DNA of 64,000 nt. It comes from Micromonospora pisi. GTDB lineage: Bacteria > Actinomycetota > Actinomycetes > Mycobacteriales > Micromonosporaceae. The notes below the pieces were generated by a model. That model worked only from the letters and a program-made list of their open reading frames with translations, was not told where the DNA came from and ran no database searches. Both the position numbers and the translations under genes were made by a program. The stretch spans positions 186,001-250,000 of the forward strand of contig NZ_RBKT01000001.1 in assembly GCF_003633685.1 (NCBI RefSeq), in the 5' to 3' direction. Shown one piece after another: positions 18,000-27,518 of this stretch (positions are counted from its first letter, which is position 1; the number at the start of each line of letters is the position of its first letter).

Positions 18000-20810
18000 T
18001 CAGGACATCACGCGCACCAGGTCGGTACGGGATCGGATACCGAGCCGGCTGAAGATGTTGCGCATGTGGTGGTCGACCGTACGGGTGGAGAGGAAGAGCC
18101 GGGCTGCCACCTCCCGGTTCGTGGCGCCCTCGGCGACCAGCCGGGCGATCTGCAACTGTTGCGCGGTCAGCGCCCCGGTCAGCGCCACCGGCGACGCCTC
18201 GACGGTCTCCCCGGCCGCCCGCAGTTCCGCGCTGGCCTGCGCCGCCCAGTACGCCGACCCCAGGTGCACGAACGTCTGCCACGCGGTGTGCAGGTGCTCC
18301 CGCGCGTCCCGGGGTCGGCGGCTGCGCCGCAGTTCCCGGCCGAAGAGCAGTTCCGTACGCGCCCGCTCGAACTTCGACCCGGTCGCCGGATGGAGCAGCA
18401 GCGCGGTCCGGAATCCCTCCTCGGCCGCCGCGCTGCCCCGAGGCGCGAGCAGGGCGTGGCACCGGGCGGAGAGGGCCCGACGGGCGGGGCTGCCGGTGTC
18501 GCCGACCCAGCGGTCGAAGATCGCCAACGCGGCGTACCCGGGCGACGGGTCGCTGCCTCGGGCGGCGGCCTCGACCAGGTACGGCATGGCCATCATCTGG
18601 ACCAGGATCTGCCCGCGCCCGGTCGCCGGGTCGGCGAGCGCGGCCAGCCGGGCCAGTGCGTCGTCGCAGCGACCGGCGGCGAGTTCCAGCACGCCGAGCG
18701 CCCACTGGGCCAGTGCCCGGGGGCGGGTGTCGCCCACCGGCGCGTCGCCGATCTGTGCGACCCGTCGGATGCAGGAGGGCTGGTCGCCGCCGATGGCGGC
18801 GAAGACCGCCAGCAGGCCGAGGTGGGCAGCGGCGCAGTTGCGCTGGCCGGTCTCCCAGGCGGTGCGGTACCCCTCGTGGGCGGTCGCCGCCGCGTCCTCG
18901 TCCGGGCCGAGCCAGTATTCGGCGCACGCCCGTAGCTCCAGCACCCGGGGCAGCAGGGCGATCTGCCCGGTGGCGCGGGCCAGTTCGACCGCGCGGCCGG
19001 CTGCCCGGTGTGCGGCCTGGTCGTCGGCGAGCAGCAGGCTGTCGGCGCTCGCCACGGCGAGTGCCGCCGCGTCGTCGAGCCGGGTGGCGAGGTCGACGAC
19101 GCGACGCAGCGGCGGCACCGCCCGACGGTGGTCGCCGCGGAGCATGGCGCCGAATCCGTCGAGGTGGGCGCGCATCAGCTCGGTGACCGGTGAGCCGTCG
19201 CGGTGACGCAGGGCCGTGGCGCGGCGGGCGAGGTCGGCGAAGCGGTGGTCGGCGCCGACGAAAGTGGCCGCCTCGCCGGCGCGTACCAGGGCGGTGAGGG
19301 CGAGATCCGTGCGCTCACCGGTGAGGAGGTCGGCGGCGGCGAGCAGCATGTCGATCGCGGCGCTGGCCGACCCGGAGCGCAACTCCATCTCACCACGGAG
19401 CAGCGCCACCGGTCCGCGCAGTTCGGGGCCGACGGTGACGGTCGCCGTGGGTGGTCGCGGAATGAGCGAGTCCGGCGGCGCCGACCCGGCTGGCTTCGCG
19501 GCGCCGCCGCCGAGTTCGCCGAGGAGTTCACGGGCGCGGTACGGCGAGCCGGCCAGCCACGCGTAGCGGGCGGCGGTGAGCAGCCGGCTTGCCACGCGGA
19601 AGGGTTCCGTGGTCAGTCGGGCGGCCCGTTCGAGCGCGTGCGACGCGGCGAGGTAGCCGTCGGGTCCACTGGCGGCGGCCCGTTCCAGCTCGGCGGCGAG
19701 GCCGGGATCGGGTTCGGTGGCCGCGGCGGCGAGGTGCAGCGCGCGTCGGAGCCGGTCCCGCTCGCCGTCGAGAACACCGGCGAGCCTCAGGTGACCGGTA
19801 CGGCGCTGCGCCAGCGGCGCCTCGTCGTGCACGATCGCCCGGACCAGCGGGTGGGCGAAGTGGACCCGCTGGTCCCCGACCCGTACCAGTCCGGACACCT
19901 CGGCGGGAGTGAGGGCGTCGACGCCGGTTCCGGACGCCTGTGCGGCCCGGACCAACGTGGACGCGTCGAGTTCGTGGTCGAGCGCGGCCAGCAGGAGCAG
20001 CCATCTGGTCTCCGGCGCGAGGGTGGCCAGCCGGCGACGGTAGCCCTGGCGCAGCACGCTGTCCGGCCCGAGCGCGGTGGGCGGCGGCTGGTCACCGCGA
20101 CGCTGTGCCGGGGTGAGTGCACCGGCCAGGTCCGTGAGGGCCTGCGGGTTGCCGGCGGCGAGTCGGGCGAGCGCGGCGGCGACGCCGTCGGGCAGGGGTT
20201 CGTCGAGCAGGTCGGCGAGGAGGTCGGTGCTGCTGGCCCGGTCCAGGCCGGGCAGGTGCCGGGACCCGATGCCATCGAGCACGGTGTCCGGGGCGGCGGC
20301 GAAGAGGACGGCGACGGGTTGGCCGTGCAGTCGGCGCGCGGCGAAGGAGAGCGCGTCGAGCGAGGGGCGGTCGAGTAGTTCGACGTCGTCGATGGTGCAG
20401 AGCACCGGGCGGTCCCGGCCGGCGGTGACAAGCAGTGCGCGTACCGCCATGGCGAGGGCGAAGCGATCCGATGGTGGGCAGTCGCCGCCGGCGAGGGCCC
20501 GACCCAGCACCCGGGCGAGCGAGGCGGGCAGGGCGGCGACCTGGTCGAGCAGCGGCTCGACCAGTCGCTGCAGTCCGGCGTACGGCAGCCCCGTCTCGTC
20601 GGCGAGCCCGGCGACGGCCAGGATGGTGAAACTCGGTGCGGTCGCCCGCGCGTCGGCCAGCAGGGCGCTCCTGCCGATTCCCGGGGGGCCGTGCAGGGCC
20701 AGCGCCGCACCACTGCCCCCGGCCGTCTCCCGAAGCAGTTCGGCCACTGCCCGCCGTTCGGCGTCCCGGCCACGAAGGAAGGTTATTTGCACTGCCGATG
20801 CAGTAACCAT
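18000..20810 (-). CDS. Large LuxR-family (LAL-type) ATPase transcriptional regulator
   Basis: A 936-residue cytoplasmic regulator. An N-terminal STAND/AAA-type ATPase begins FLRGRDAERRAVAELL with a P-loop GPPGIGRSALL and Walker B VLCTIDDVELLD. A long helical TPR-like middle follows, and a C-terminal LuxR helix-turn-helix, LTAQQLQIARLVAEGATNREVAARLFLSTRTVDHHM. Such LAL proteins activate secondary-metabolite or sugar genes on sensing an inducer. The P-loop has arginine where lysine is expected, which may alter or abolish ATP hydrolysis. The ATG at 20810 is the first codon of the conserved part. It is divergent from the methyltransferase at 21108; its targets cannot be deduced. Confidence 0.9.
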   Translation of the reverse strand: MVTASAVQITFLRGRDAERRAVAELLRETAGGSGAALALHGPPGIGRSALLADARATAPSFTILAVAGLADETGLPYAGLQRLVEPLLDQVAALPASLARVLGRALAGGDCPPSDRFALAMAVRALLVTAGRDRPVLCTIDDVELLDRPSLDALSFAARRLHGQPVAVLFAAAPDTVLDGIGSRHLPGLDRASSTDLLADLLDEPLPDGVAAALARLAAGNPQALTDLAGALTPAQRRGDQPPPTALGPDSVLRQGYRRRLATLAPETRWLLLLAALDHELDASTLVRAAQASGTGVDALTPAEVSGLVRVGDQRVHFAHPLVRAIVHDEAPLAQRRTGHLRLAGVLDGERDRLRRALHLAAAATEPDPGLAAELERAAASGPDGYLAASHALERAARLTTEPFRVASRLLTAARYAWLAGSPYRARELLGELGGGAAKPAGSAPPDSLIPRPPTATVTVGPELRGPVALLRGEMELRSGSASAAIDMLLAAADLLTGERTDLALTALVRAGEAATFVGADHRFADLARRATALRHRDGSPVTELMRAHLDGFGAMLRGDHRRAVPPLRRVVDLATRLDDAAALAVASADSLLLADDQAAHRAAGRAVELARATGQIALLPRVLELRACAEYWLGPDEDAAATAHEGYRTAWETGQRNCAAAHLGLLAVFAAIGGDQPSCIRRVAQIGDAPVGDTRPRALAQWALGVLELAAGRCDDALARLAALADPATGRGQILVQMMAMPYLVEAAARGSDPSPGYAALAIFDRWVGDTGSPARRALSARCHALLAPRGSAAAEEGFRTALLLHPATGSKFERARTELLFGRELRRSRRPRDAREHLHTAWQTFVHLGSAYWAAQASAELRAAGETVEASPVALTGALTAQQLQIARLVAEGATNREVAARLFLSTRTVDHHMRNIFSRLGIRSRTDLVRVMS

Positions 20811-21107
20811 GGGCTCAGTGTTACCTATCGGTAATCACTTGGAAAGAGCCTGGTGACGCGAGGGTCGAGTGTTCCCGGTCCGTCGACGAGGCGGAGATCG
20901 CGCACCAGGCGTCGGGAACGAGGAACGGCCTCCCCCTGTGGAGCTGGTGGTTATTCGGTTGGCGCGGACCACGGCCCTGGGTAACCTGACCCTCCCTGAT
21001 CCGACGTCCGAAGTGGGTGCATTTGATGCCGGTGCGCAGCGTTCTGATCCGAACCGACCAGCGCCAGCCCGAGCTCACTCACCCCATGGACGTCAGGAGT
21101 CACAGAA

Positions 21108-21854
21108 ATGGACCTTCCACGTAGTTTCACCATTCGCGAGGGCGACCTCCGCATCCTCAACCCGTACTCGCCGGAGAAGCTGGCCACGCTCGGCCAGGTC
21201 ATCCGCCTCCGCCCGGGAATGTCGATGCTCGACCTCGCCTGCGGCAAGGGCGAAATGCTCTGCACCTGGGCCCGCGACCACGGCATCCGTGGCACCGGGG
21301 TCGACATCAGCACCGCCTTCCTCGAAGCGGCACGGGCACGGGCGGCCGCGCTCGGCGTCGCCGACCGGGTCGGCTTCGTCCATGCCGACGCGGCGACGTT
21401 CGTCGCCGACGAACCGGTCGACCTGGCCACCTGCATCGGCGCCACCTGGATCGGCGGCGGCGTCACGGGCACCCTCGACGTTCTCGACCGCAGCCTCCGC
21501 CCCGGCGGGATGCTGCTCGTCGGCGAGCCGTACTGGCGGCTCGACCCACCCGACCAGGAAACCGTCGAGGCGTGCTACGCCCGGTCGAAGGACGAGTTCC
21601 AGAGCCTGCCCGACCTCGTACGCCTCTTCGGCGATCGCGGGTGGGACCTGGTCGAGATGGTGCTGGCGAACCAGGACAGTTGGGACCGGTACGCGGCCGC
21701 GCACTGGCTCAACCTCCGTACCTGGCTCGACGACAACCCGGAGGACGAACTCGCGGCGGAACTGCGGCGGGAACTGACGGATGATCCGGCGCGCTACGTC
21801 CGCTACGTCCGCGAATACCTTGGCTGGGGAGTCTTCGCCCTGATCAAACGCTAA
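21108..21854 (+). CDS. Class I SAM-dependent methyltransferase
   Basis: A 248-residue soluble Rossmann-fold methyltransferase. Motif I is MLDLACGKGEML, motif II TGVDIST, the acidic post-II segment VGFVHADAATF, and motif III LRPGGMLLVGEPYW. The family transfers the methyl group of S-adenosylmethionine to small molecules; this substrate is unknown. The conserved IREGDLRILNPYSPEKL start fits the ATG at 21108, preceded by AGGAGT. It lies alone, 297 bases from the divergent LuxR regulator; in that gap I see no further gene and no clear operator. Product SAH would be removed by the ahcY enzyme nearby, but that link is general to all such enzymes. Confidence 0.88.
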   Translation: MDLPRSFTIREGDLRILNPYSPEKLATLGQVIRLRPGMSMLDLACGKGEMLCTWARDHGIRGTGVDISTAFLEAARARAAALGVADRVGFVHADAATFVADEPVDLATCIGATWIGGGVTGTLDVLDRSLRPGGMLLVGEPYWRLDPPDQETVEACYARSKDEFQSLPDLVRLFGDRGWDLVEMVLANQDSWDRYAAAHWLNLRTWLDDNPEDELAAELRRELTDDPARYVRYVREYLGWGVFALIKR

Positions 21855-21958
21855 GCGGTCGACCAGAAGTCTTGTCCGTAACCCTCGGTAGCCAGGGCGC
21901 CGCGGTGGTCTGAAGTCCGCCCAACCGGTGTCGATCCGATGGTCATGGCCGCGCCCCG

Positions 21959-22534
21959 TCACCCTTGCGGGGCGCGGTCCTGGACGATACGGCTGACGGC
22001 GGTGACGACAGCAGCCCGCAGTTGCTGCCACCGTTCGGCCGACCACGGTCCACCACTGTCCGTAATCTGGAGCCCCAGCGGGGTGAGTACATGGACGTGA
22101 TGGATGGCCCAGATCACGGCGTAGAGGTCGGCGTGCGCGAGTGACTGGTCGATCTGGGCGGTGGTCAGCGAGTCGAGGGCCTGCCGGTAGTAGTCGAGTT
22201 CCGGCTCGGTAGGCGCGGGCCGTTCCAGTTGACGCCACAGGGTTAGGCGCACCCGGTCGGGGTCGGAGGCGTAGTAGTCGAAGATTGCGCCAGCGAACCG
22301 CGGAAGGTCCTCCCAGGAAGCCGGCAGGCTCTCGCGGCTGAACTCCAGGCGTGCGACGACCACCTGGTCGAAGAGATCTTCCTTCTTGCCGAAGTGCTCG
22401 TAGATCGCGCGCTTGTTGGCCTTCGCGTTCTCGGCGATCCGGTCGACACGGGCGCCGGCCAGGCCATAGGCGGCGAACTCCCGGTAGGCCGCCTCAAGAA
22501 TGCGCTCTTTGGTCGCGCTGGAGTCGTAGACCAC
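21959..22534 (-). CDS. TetR-family repressor of the aldehyde dehydrogenase locus
   Basis: A 191-residue TetR-type regulator. The helix-turn-helix region reads ERILEAAYREFAAYGLAGARVDRIAENAKANKRAIYEHFGKKEDLF, as in YcdC/RutR-like members, and a C-terminal ligand-binding helical domain follows. The GTG/ATG start at 22534 is directly followed by the conserved region. It is transcribed divergently from the aldehyde dehydrogenase at 22656, and two near-identical palindromes lie between them. It most likely represses itself, the dehydrogenase and perhaps the downstream MFS gene until an aldehyde-like or related inducer binds; the inducer is inferred only from this context. Confidence 0.92.
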   Translation of the reverse strand: MVYDSSATKERILEAAYREFAAYGLAGARVDRIAENAKANKRAIYEHFGKKEDLFDQVVVARLEFSRESLPASWEDLPRFAGAIFDYYASDPDRVRLTLWRQLERPAPTEPELDYYRQALDSLTTAQIDQSLAHADLYAVIWAIHHVHVLTPLGLQITDSGGPWSAERWQQLRAAVVTAVSRIVQDRAPQG

Positions 22535-22550
22535 GTGAGCAGTGTAACGA

Positions 22551-22564
22551 ACGAACTAGTTCGT
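22551..22564. promoter_or_regulatory. TetR operator 1
   Basis: ACGAACTAGTTCGT is a perfect 14-bp palindrome with an AT-rich centre, 17 bases upstream of the tetR start codon. It shares the 12-bp core CGAACTAGTTCG with operator 2. Confidence 0.88.
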
Positions 22565-22593
22565 AATCCACGTGAGGGCGTGTGTATGGTTGG

Positions 22594-22605
22594 CGAACTA
22601 GTTCG
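22594..22605. promoter_or_regulatory. TetR operator 2
   Basis: CGAACTAGTTCG repeats the core of operator 1. The two centres are 42 bp apart, close to four helical turns, so both dimers can sit on one face of the DNA. The site is 51 bases before the dehydrogenase start. Confidence 0.88.
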
Positions 22606-22655
22606 TTCGCTTTCCGGCCGCGCCCCGGCGGCCGATCAGATAGGAAGTGGTTCTT

Positions 22656-24101
22656 TTGTCCGCGTTTGCCCTGTCTGTGCCCGTGACGGCCACCGTCGCA
22701 GGCGAGCCACATCCCACTCGATCGACGTTCGACGTGGTAAATCCGGCCACCGGTGAGGTTTTCGCGGTCGCCCCGGACGCTTCGGCGGCCGACGTCGACG
22801 CTGCGGTGAAGGCCGCCCACAACGCGTTCGCCGCCTGGCGGTCGGACCCGGCCGCGCGCCGGGCCGCCCTACACGCAGCCGCCGACGCCCTGACCACAGC
22901 TCGTGACGAGATCGCCCCGGTGCTAACGGCCGAGCAGGGCAAGCCCCTGGCCGAGTCGGCTCGTGAGGTCACCACGGCTGCCGCCTACTTCCGCTACTAC
23001 GCGGACATGGAACTTGGGCGCCAGGTGATCCGTGACGACGCGGACGCTCTGGTGCAGATCGTGCACCGGCCGCTCGGGGCCGCGGCGATCATCGCGCCGT
23101 GGAACTTTCCGCTGATCATTGCTGCGGCGAAGATCGCCCCAGCACTCTCCGCCGGGAACACGGTAGTGCTCAAGCCATCGCCATTCACACCGCTGTCCTC
23201 GCTGAGAATCGGTGAGGTGCTGCGCGGCGTGCTACCTCCCGGCGTGTTCAACGTGCTCAGCGGTGGCGACAAGGCCGGAGCCGCCATGACGGAGCACCCA
23301 TTGATTCGAAAGATCAGCTTCACCGGGTCCACCGCCACGGGCAAGGCCATCGCAGCCGCTGCGGCGGCCGACCTGAAGCGCACCACTCTGGAACTCGGAG
23401 GCAACGACGCGGCCATCATCCTGGCCGACGCCGACCCCACCGCGGTCGCTGCGGGCATCTTCGCGCGCGCCTTCTCCAACACCGGTCAGGTGTGCGTGGC
23501 CCCCAAACGGGTCTACGTCCCCGAAAAGCTGCGCGCGCAGGTTGTCGAGGCGTTCGCGGAGCTGGCCCGGAATGCACGGATCGGCGACGGCACCGACCCC
23601 GCCACGCAGTACGGCCCGCTGAACAACCGTCCCCAGCGCGACCGCGTAGCGGAGTTGGTCGGCGACGCGGTGCGCCGAGGGGCGACCGTCGCCGCCGGTG
23701 GCGCCGAAATCGAGGGTAAAGGCTTCTTCTACCAGCCCACGATCCTGACCGACATCAGTGACGGCGTCCGGATCGTGGACGAGGAGCAGTTCGGGCCCGC
23801 GCTGCCGATCATCGGCTACCGCGACGTGGAGGACGCGCTGGCCCGGGCGAATGCCACCCACTTTGGGCTGGGCGGCTCCGTCTGGGGCGGTGACCCCGAG
23901 CAGGCCCTTGCCGTCGCCGAGCGCATGGAGGCCGGCATGACATGGGTGAACACCCACACCGCCACGAGTTTCGACCAACCGTTCGCCGGAATCAAGTGGA
24001 GCGGCGTCGGCGTCGAGAACGGCCGCTGGGGCCTGGAGGGCTTCACCGAGATGCAGGTCATCCACCATGCCCGGGCAGCGAAAATCGCCGCACAGCGCTG
24101 A
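22656..24101 (+). CDS. NAD(P)-dependent aldehyde dehydrogenase
   Basis: A 481-residue soluble dehydrogenase that oxidises an aldehyde to its acid. It has the cofactor/active-site blocks IIAPWNFPLIIAAAKIAPAL, VLKPSPFTPL, FTGSTATGK, the general-base glutamate in LELGGND and the catalytic cysteine in NTGQVCVAPKR, then EEQFGPALPIIGY. Length is normal. The start is taken as TTG at 22656 because TAGGAAG lies nine bases upstream; a GTG at 22647 abuts that ribosome site and is unlikely. It is divergent from the TetR gene across two operators, and an MFS exporter follows after 157 bases, probably in the same regulated unit. Confidence 0.93.
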   Translation: MSAFALSVPVTATVAGEPHPTRSTFDVVNPATGEVFAVAPDASAADVDAAVKAAHNAFAAWRSDPAARRAALHAAADALTTARDEIAPVLTAEQGKPLAESAREVTTAAAYFRYYADMELGRQVIRDDADALVQIVHRPLGAAAIIAPWNFPLIIAAAKIAPALSAGNTVVLKPSPFTPLSSLRIGEVLRGVLPPGVFNVLSGGDKAGAAMTEHPLIRKISFTGSTATGKAIAAAAAADLKRTTLELGGNDAAIILADADPTAVAAGIFARAFSNTGQVCVAPKRVYVPEKLRAQVVEAFAELARNARIGDGTDPATQYGPLNNRPQRDRVAELVGDAVRRGATVAAGGAEIEGKGFFYQPTILTDISDGVRIVDEEQFGPALPIIGYRDVEDALARANATHFGLGGSVWGGDPEQALAVAERMEAGMTWVNTHTATSFDQPFAGIKWSGVGVENGRWGLEGFTEMQVIHHARAAKIAAQR

Positions 24102-24258
24102 CCGCGAGAGCGGGTCACGCCCGATAAAGGTCGCGCCGCCCGGTCCGGCGTCCATCGCCTGCCGGGTAGGCCGGCAACGACCCCTGCGACGAGGAGCAGC
24201 GCCCGCCGGCCTAGGAGAAGCCGCGCGTCGTCGCCCTGCCACGAAAGGCCTCTCTCCT

Positions 24259-25722
24259 ATGCCCGTCACGCGCGTCCGCAGAGCCAGGGCGGCCGGCACC
24301 ACTCCCACCGCAGGGCTGGTGACCGCCGCCCTGGCCTTCGCCGGGCTGACGACGTCGATGGCCCAGACCGCGATGGTTCCCCTCGTCCCACAGCTGCCAC
24401 GCCTGCTGAACACCTCGCCGTCCGGCGTGGCCTGGACGGTAACCGCCGCCTTGATCGCCGGAGCGGTCTCAAACCCGATCGTCGGGCGACTGGGGGACAT
24501 TTACGGCAAGCGACGGGTCCTGCTGTGGACCCTGATGGCCCTGTTCGCAGGATCCCTGCTGTGCGCGTTCGGCGACACGCTGCCTGTCGTGATCGCGGGA
24601 CGCGCGGTCCAGGGTTGCGCGCTGGGCGCGATCCCGGTCGGCATCAGCATCCTGAGGGAGCTACTGCCCGCCTCCCGGGTCGCCACCGCCACCGCGGTGA
24701 TGAGTTCCATGGTCGGCGTCGGCGGCGCGCTGGCCCTTCCCGGCGCGGCCCTGCTGATCCACGGCGCCTCCTGGCACGTGCTCTACTGGGCCTTCTCGGT
24801 CTTGAGCCTGGTGGCGCTCGTAGGGGTGCGTGCCGTCGTGCCCTCGCCGTCCCCCTCCAGATCCGCCGCCACGATGGACACCGGCGGGGCCGTCGGACTC
24901 GCCCTGATCTTGGTCGCTCTGCTATTGGCACTGTCCGAGGGTGGCGCGTGGGGCTGGACGAGCCCTCGCGTGTGTGGCCTGTTCCTGGCCGCCGCAGCGG
25001 TGCTCGCCTGGTGGGGCCGGTGGGAGTGGCTGCGGCCTCATCCGCTGGTGGACCTGCGGGTGTCGTCCGCCCGGCAGGTACTCGTCACCAACGTGACCGC
25101 GGTCCTGGTGGGTTTCGCCACCTACGCGCTGGCGTACTCGGTAAGCCAACTGCTGCAACTGCCCTCGGGCACCCACTACGGACTGGGCCTGTCGACGCTC
25201 ACCGCCTGCCTGTGTCTGGCGCCCTCCGGGATCGTCATGCTGCTGTCCTCACCAGTGTCGGCACGCCTCTCGGCGCGGTTCGGCGCCCGCATCACCCTGA
25301 CAACGGGCTGCGTCCTAGTCGCCCTCGGCTGGGCGCTGAGCCTGCTGCTCATGCACACGACCTGGGGGCTGGTGGCCGCCAGCTGCGTCATCGGCACCGG
25401 CGTCGGGCTGGCCTACGCGGCGATGCCCCTGTTGGTCATGACCGCCGTACCGTCCTCCCAGACGGCATCCGCCAACGGCCTCAACACTCTGATGAGGTCA
25501 CTGGGCACCTCGTCGTCCGGTGCCGTGCTCGGGATGATCCTGACTACCAGGGTGACCGTCTTCCACGGTGCCACCGTCCCCACCGAAGGCGCGTTCCACA
25601 CCGTGTTCCTCAGTGCGCTCGCCGCCTCCCTGCTAGCCATCGTGACGGCACTGCTACTGCCCTCGAGTCGCCGTACCGGCGCCAAGCGGACGGGTGTTGG
25701 CGTCCCGGCTGAACCGTCGTGA
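24259..25722 (+). CDS. MFS efflux transporter, DHA2-like
   Basis: A 487-residue inner-membrane carrier with twelve to fourteen hydrophobic helices. Motif A is GRLGDIYGKRRVLLWTL, and GRAVQGCALGAIPVGISILRELLP matches the antiporter region seen in drug exporters of this subgroup. The ATG at 24259 has GAAAGG upstream; the frame is open further back to 24067, but that part encodes no membrane segment. It follows the aldehyde dehydrogenase on the same strand and may share TetR control, so the pair could oxidise and export a toxic compound. The alternative is an independent promoter in the 157-base gap. The substrate is unknown. Confidence 0.88.
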   Translation: MPVTRVRRARAAGTTPTAGLVTAALAFAGLTTSMAQTAMVPLVPQLPRLLNTSPSGVAWTVTAALIAGAVSNPIVGRLGDIYGKRRVLLWTLMALFAGSLLCAFGDTLPVVIAGRAVQGCALGAIPVGISILRELLPASRVATATAVMSSMVGVGGALALPGAALLIHGASWHVLYWAFSVLSLVALVGVRAVVPSPSPSRSAATMDTGGAVGLALILVALLLALSEGGAWGWTSPRVCGLFLAAAAVLAWWGRWEWLRPHPLVDLRVSSARQVLVTNVTAVLVGFATYALAYSVSQLLQLPSGTHYGLGLSTLTACLCLAPSGIVMLLSSPVSARLSARFGARITLTTGCVLVALGWALSLLLMHTTWGLVAASCVIGTGVGLAYAAMPLLVMTAVPSSQTASANGLNTLMRSLGTSSSGAVLGMILTTRVTVFHGATVPTEGAFHTVFLSALAASLLAIVTALLLPSSRRTGAKRTGVGVPAEPS

Positions 25723-25794
25723 CGACCCCACTCTGGATCATCTCGGCGATCGAATGGGCGACCGGACGAAATTGGCCATTGCGGCCGGCCCCGT

Positions 25795-26757
25795 CTACTC
25801 CCCCGCGCTCTCCGCCAACAGCGGATCGTCACTCCCGCGACCCTCCTGACCTGGGACCACCGCCTGGGGCAGCCAGTCCGGCAACGCTTCCCGACGACGC
25901 AGCCAGGTCCGAGGTATCCCGTTCACCCCGCTGCCGGTGTACGCGGCGACGATGCCACCGACGATCGCCGAGGTGGTGTCGACGTCCCCACCGGCCTCGA
26001 CGCAGGCGGCGATCGCCGCCGGGTAGTCGTGCAGGTGGGTCGCGGCGACCCAGAGGGTGAACGGCACGGTGTCCTGGGCCAGCACCTGCGAGCCGTTGCC
26101 GAGTTCGTAGGCCGCCTCCGCCACGCTCCCGCCGAGCAGTGTCCGGGCCCGTTCGATGCCACGCCGAACCCGGCTCTCGACGAGGTGGTCGAGTGCCGAG
26201 TTGAGCAGTTCTCCGGCCTCGGGGCGGACTCCTACCGTCCGCCCCCACCCCGCCTCGGCGGCGGCGACCGCGACTGCGACCGCACCGAGCACCGCCTCGG
26301 CGTGTGCGTGGGTGACCTCCGCCGAACGCATCGCCTCCAGCGCGGCGGTGCGGGAATCGTCCGCGTGGAACGCACCCAACGGCGCCACCCGCATCGCGGC
26401 GCCGTTGCCCATGGAGCCCTGCCCTTGGAAGACGGACCGGGCCACGTCGCGCCAGGCGGCGCCTTCACGGATCTGGCGCAGGACCACCACGGCTCCCCCG
26501 CCGTAGCCCCGGTACGGCTCGAACCGCTCGGCGAACGCCATGGCCAGCCGGTCCTGGTCGATCCGGCCATGCGTCTGAAGCTGCTCCGCGATCGAGCAGG
26601 CCATCTCGGTGTCGTCGGTCCACGGCCACGGTCCGGCGGGTATGTGGCCGGCGGCGAAATCCTCGGCCGAAACGCCGGGTACGAAGAACTGGGCGCCCAG
26701 AGCGTCGCCCACGGACAGCCCGTCCAGGCTGTCGAAGCAGAGTCGCGACATGGTCAT
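25795..26757 (-). CDS. ADP-ribosylglycohydrolase family protein
   Basis: A 320-residue DraG/ARH-type hydrolase. It shows the two metal-binding signatures of the family, WPWTDDTEMA near residue 46 and EAGGDVDTTSAIVGGIVAA near residue 260, both in the expected order, with the entry GLSVGDALGAQF. The family removes ADP-ribose from proteins, nucleic acids or small molecules with two magnesium ions, in the cytoplasm. The start at 26757 has the second methionine two codons later. It converges on the MFS gene; no ADP-ribosyltransferase is adjacent, so the substrate is unknown. It is divergent from the hotdog protein at 26880. Confidence 0.92.
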   Translation of the reverse strand: MTMSRLCFDSLDGLSVGDALGAQFFVPGVSAEDFAAGHIPAGPWPWTDDTEMACSIAEQLQTHGRIDQDRLAMAFAERFEPYRGYGGGAVVVLRQIREGAAWRDVARSVFQGQGSMGNGAAMRVAPLGAFHADDSRTAALEAMRSAEVTHAHAEAVLGAVAVAVAAAEAGWGRTVGVRPEAGELLNSALDHLVESRVRRGIERARTLLGGSVAEAAYELGNGSQVLAQDTVPFTLWVAATHLHDYPAAIAACVEAGGDVDTTSAIVGGIVAAYTGSGVNGIPRTWLRRREALPDWLPQAVVPGQEGRGSDDPLLAESAGE

Positions 26758-26879
26758 GTTGCGCCGATCCTGCCACGGAACCTGGTGCCGGCGTACCCAC
26801 GTCGGGTCGGGACCACCACGGAGCAGAGCGGTATGGTCGGCGTCGCGCCACCGGAACGCGCGACCCGAAAGGCGAGCCC

Positions 26880-27518
26880 ATGATCATCCCTGCGCGTTTC
26901 AACGGTCCACCCGGCTCGGGCAACGGCGGCTATTCGGCCGGGGTCTTCGCCGAGGGTGCCGCGTGCGAGGTGACGCTGCGGATCCCGCCGCCGCTGGAGA
27001 CGCCGCTGTCACGGGTGGGCGGGCTGGTCCAGGGGCCCGACGGCGCCGTGGTGGCCGAGGTCGGACCGGCCGCCGAGGTCGACACGGTGGTGCCGCCCGT
27101 CGGGTACGCCGAGGCCGTCGAAACCTCCCGCACGTACGCCGGCTTCACCACCCATCCGTTCCCCACCTGCTACGTCTGTGGGCCGGAACGCGGCGACGGC
27201 CTGCGCATCTTCCCCGGCCGGACGGGCGACGACCGGACCGCCGCGCCCTGGACGGTCCCGGCGGAGGTGTCGCCCGCGATGGTCTGGGCCGCGCTGGACT
27301 GTCCAGGTGGCTGGGCGGTCATCGCCGCCGGACGCCCGTACGTGCTGGGCCGGATCGCGGTCGCGCTCGACCGGATGCCGCTGCCGGGTGACCGTTGTGT
27401 CGTGGTCGGGGCCCTGGCGCGCACCGAAGGGCGCAAGGCCCTGGTACACACCACCCTGTACGCCCCGGACGGCGCCGCGCTGGCCCGTGCCCGCGCCACC
27501 TGGATCGCGATCGGCTGA
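26880..27518 (+). CDS. Hotdog-fold thioesterase-like protein
   Basis: A 212-residue soluble protein. The start, FNGPPGSGNGGYSAGVFAE, and FPTCYVCGPERGDGLRIFPG in the middle are typical of an actinobacterial double-hotdog family related to acyl-CoA thioesterases. The second half contains a further hotdog-like stretch (WAALDCPGGWAVIA). I infer acyl-thioester binding or hydrolysis; no catalytic residue can be assigned from sequence alone. The ATG at 26880 has AAAGGCGAG upstream. It is a single gene divergent from the ADP-ribosylglycohydrolase, with 130 bases before the next start. Confidence 0.65.
   Translation: MIIPARFNGPPGSGNGGYSAGVFAEGAACEVTLRIPPPLETPLSRVGGLVQGPDGAVVAEVGPAAEVDTVVPPVGYAEAVETSRTYAGFTTHPFPTCYVCGPERGDGLRIFPGRTGDDRTAAPWTVPAEVSPAMVWAALDCPGGWAVIAAGRPYVLGRIAVALDRMPLPGDRCVVVGALARTEGRKALVHTTLYAPDGAALARARATWIAIG

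Noticed and set aside
20821-21078. 85-codon minus-strand frame between LuxR and methyltransferase genes
   Set aside because: No ribosome site, mixed low-complexity composition, no family resemblance.
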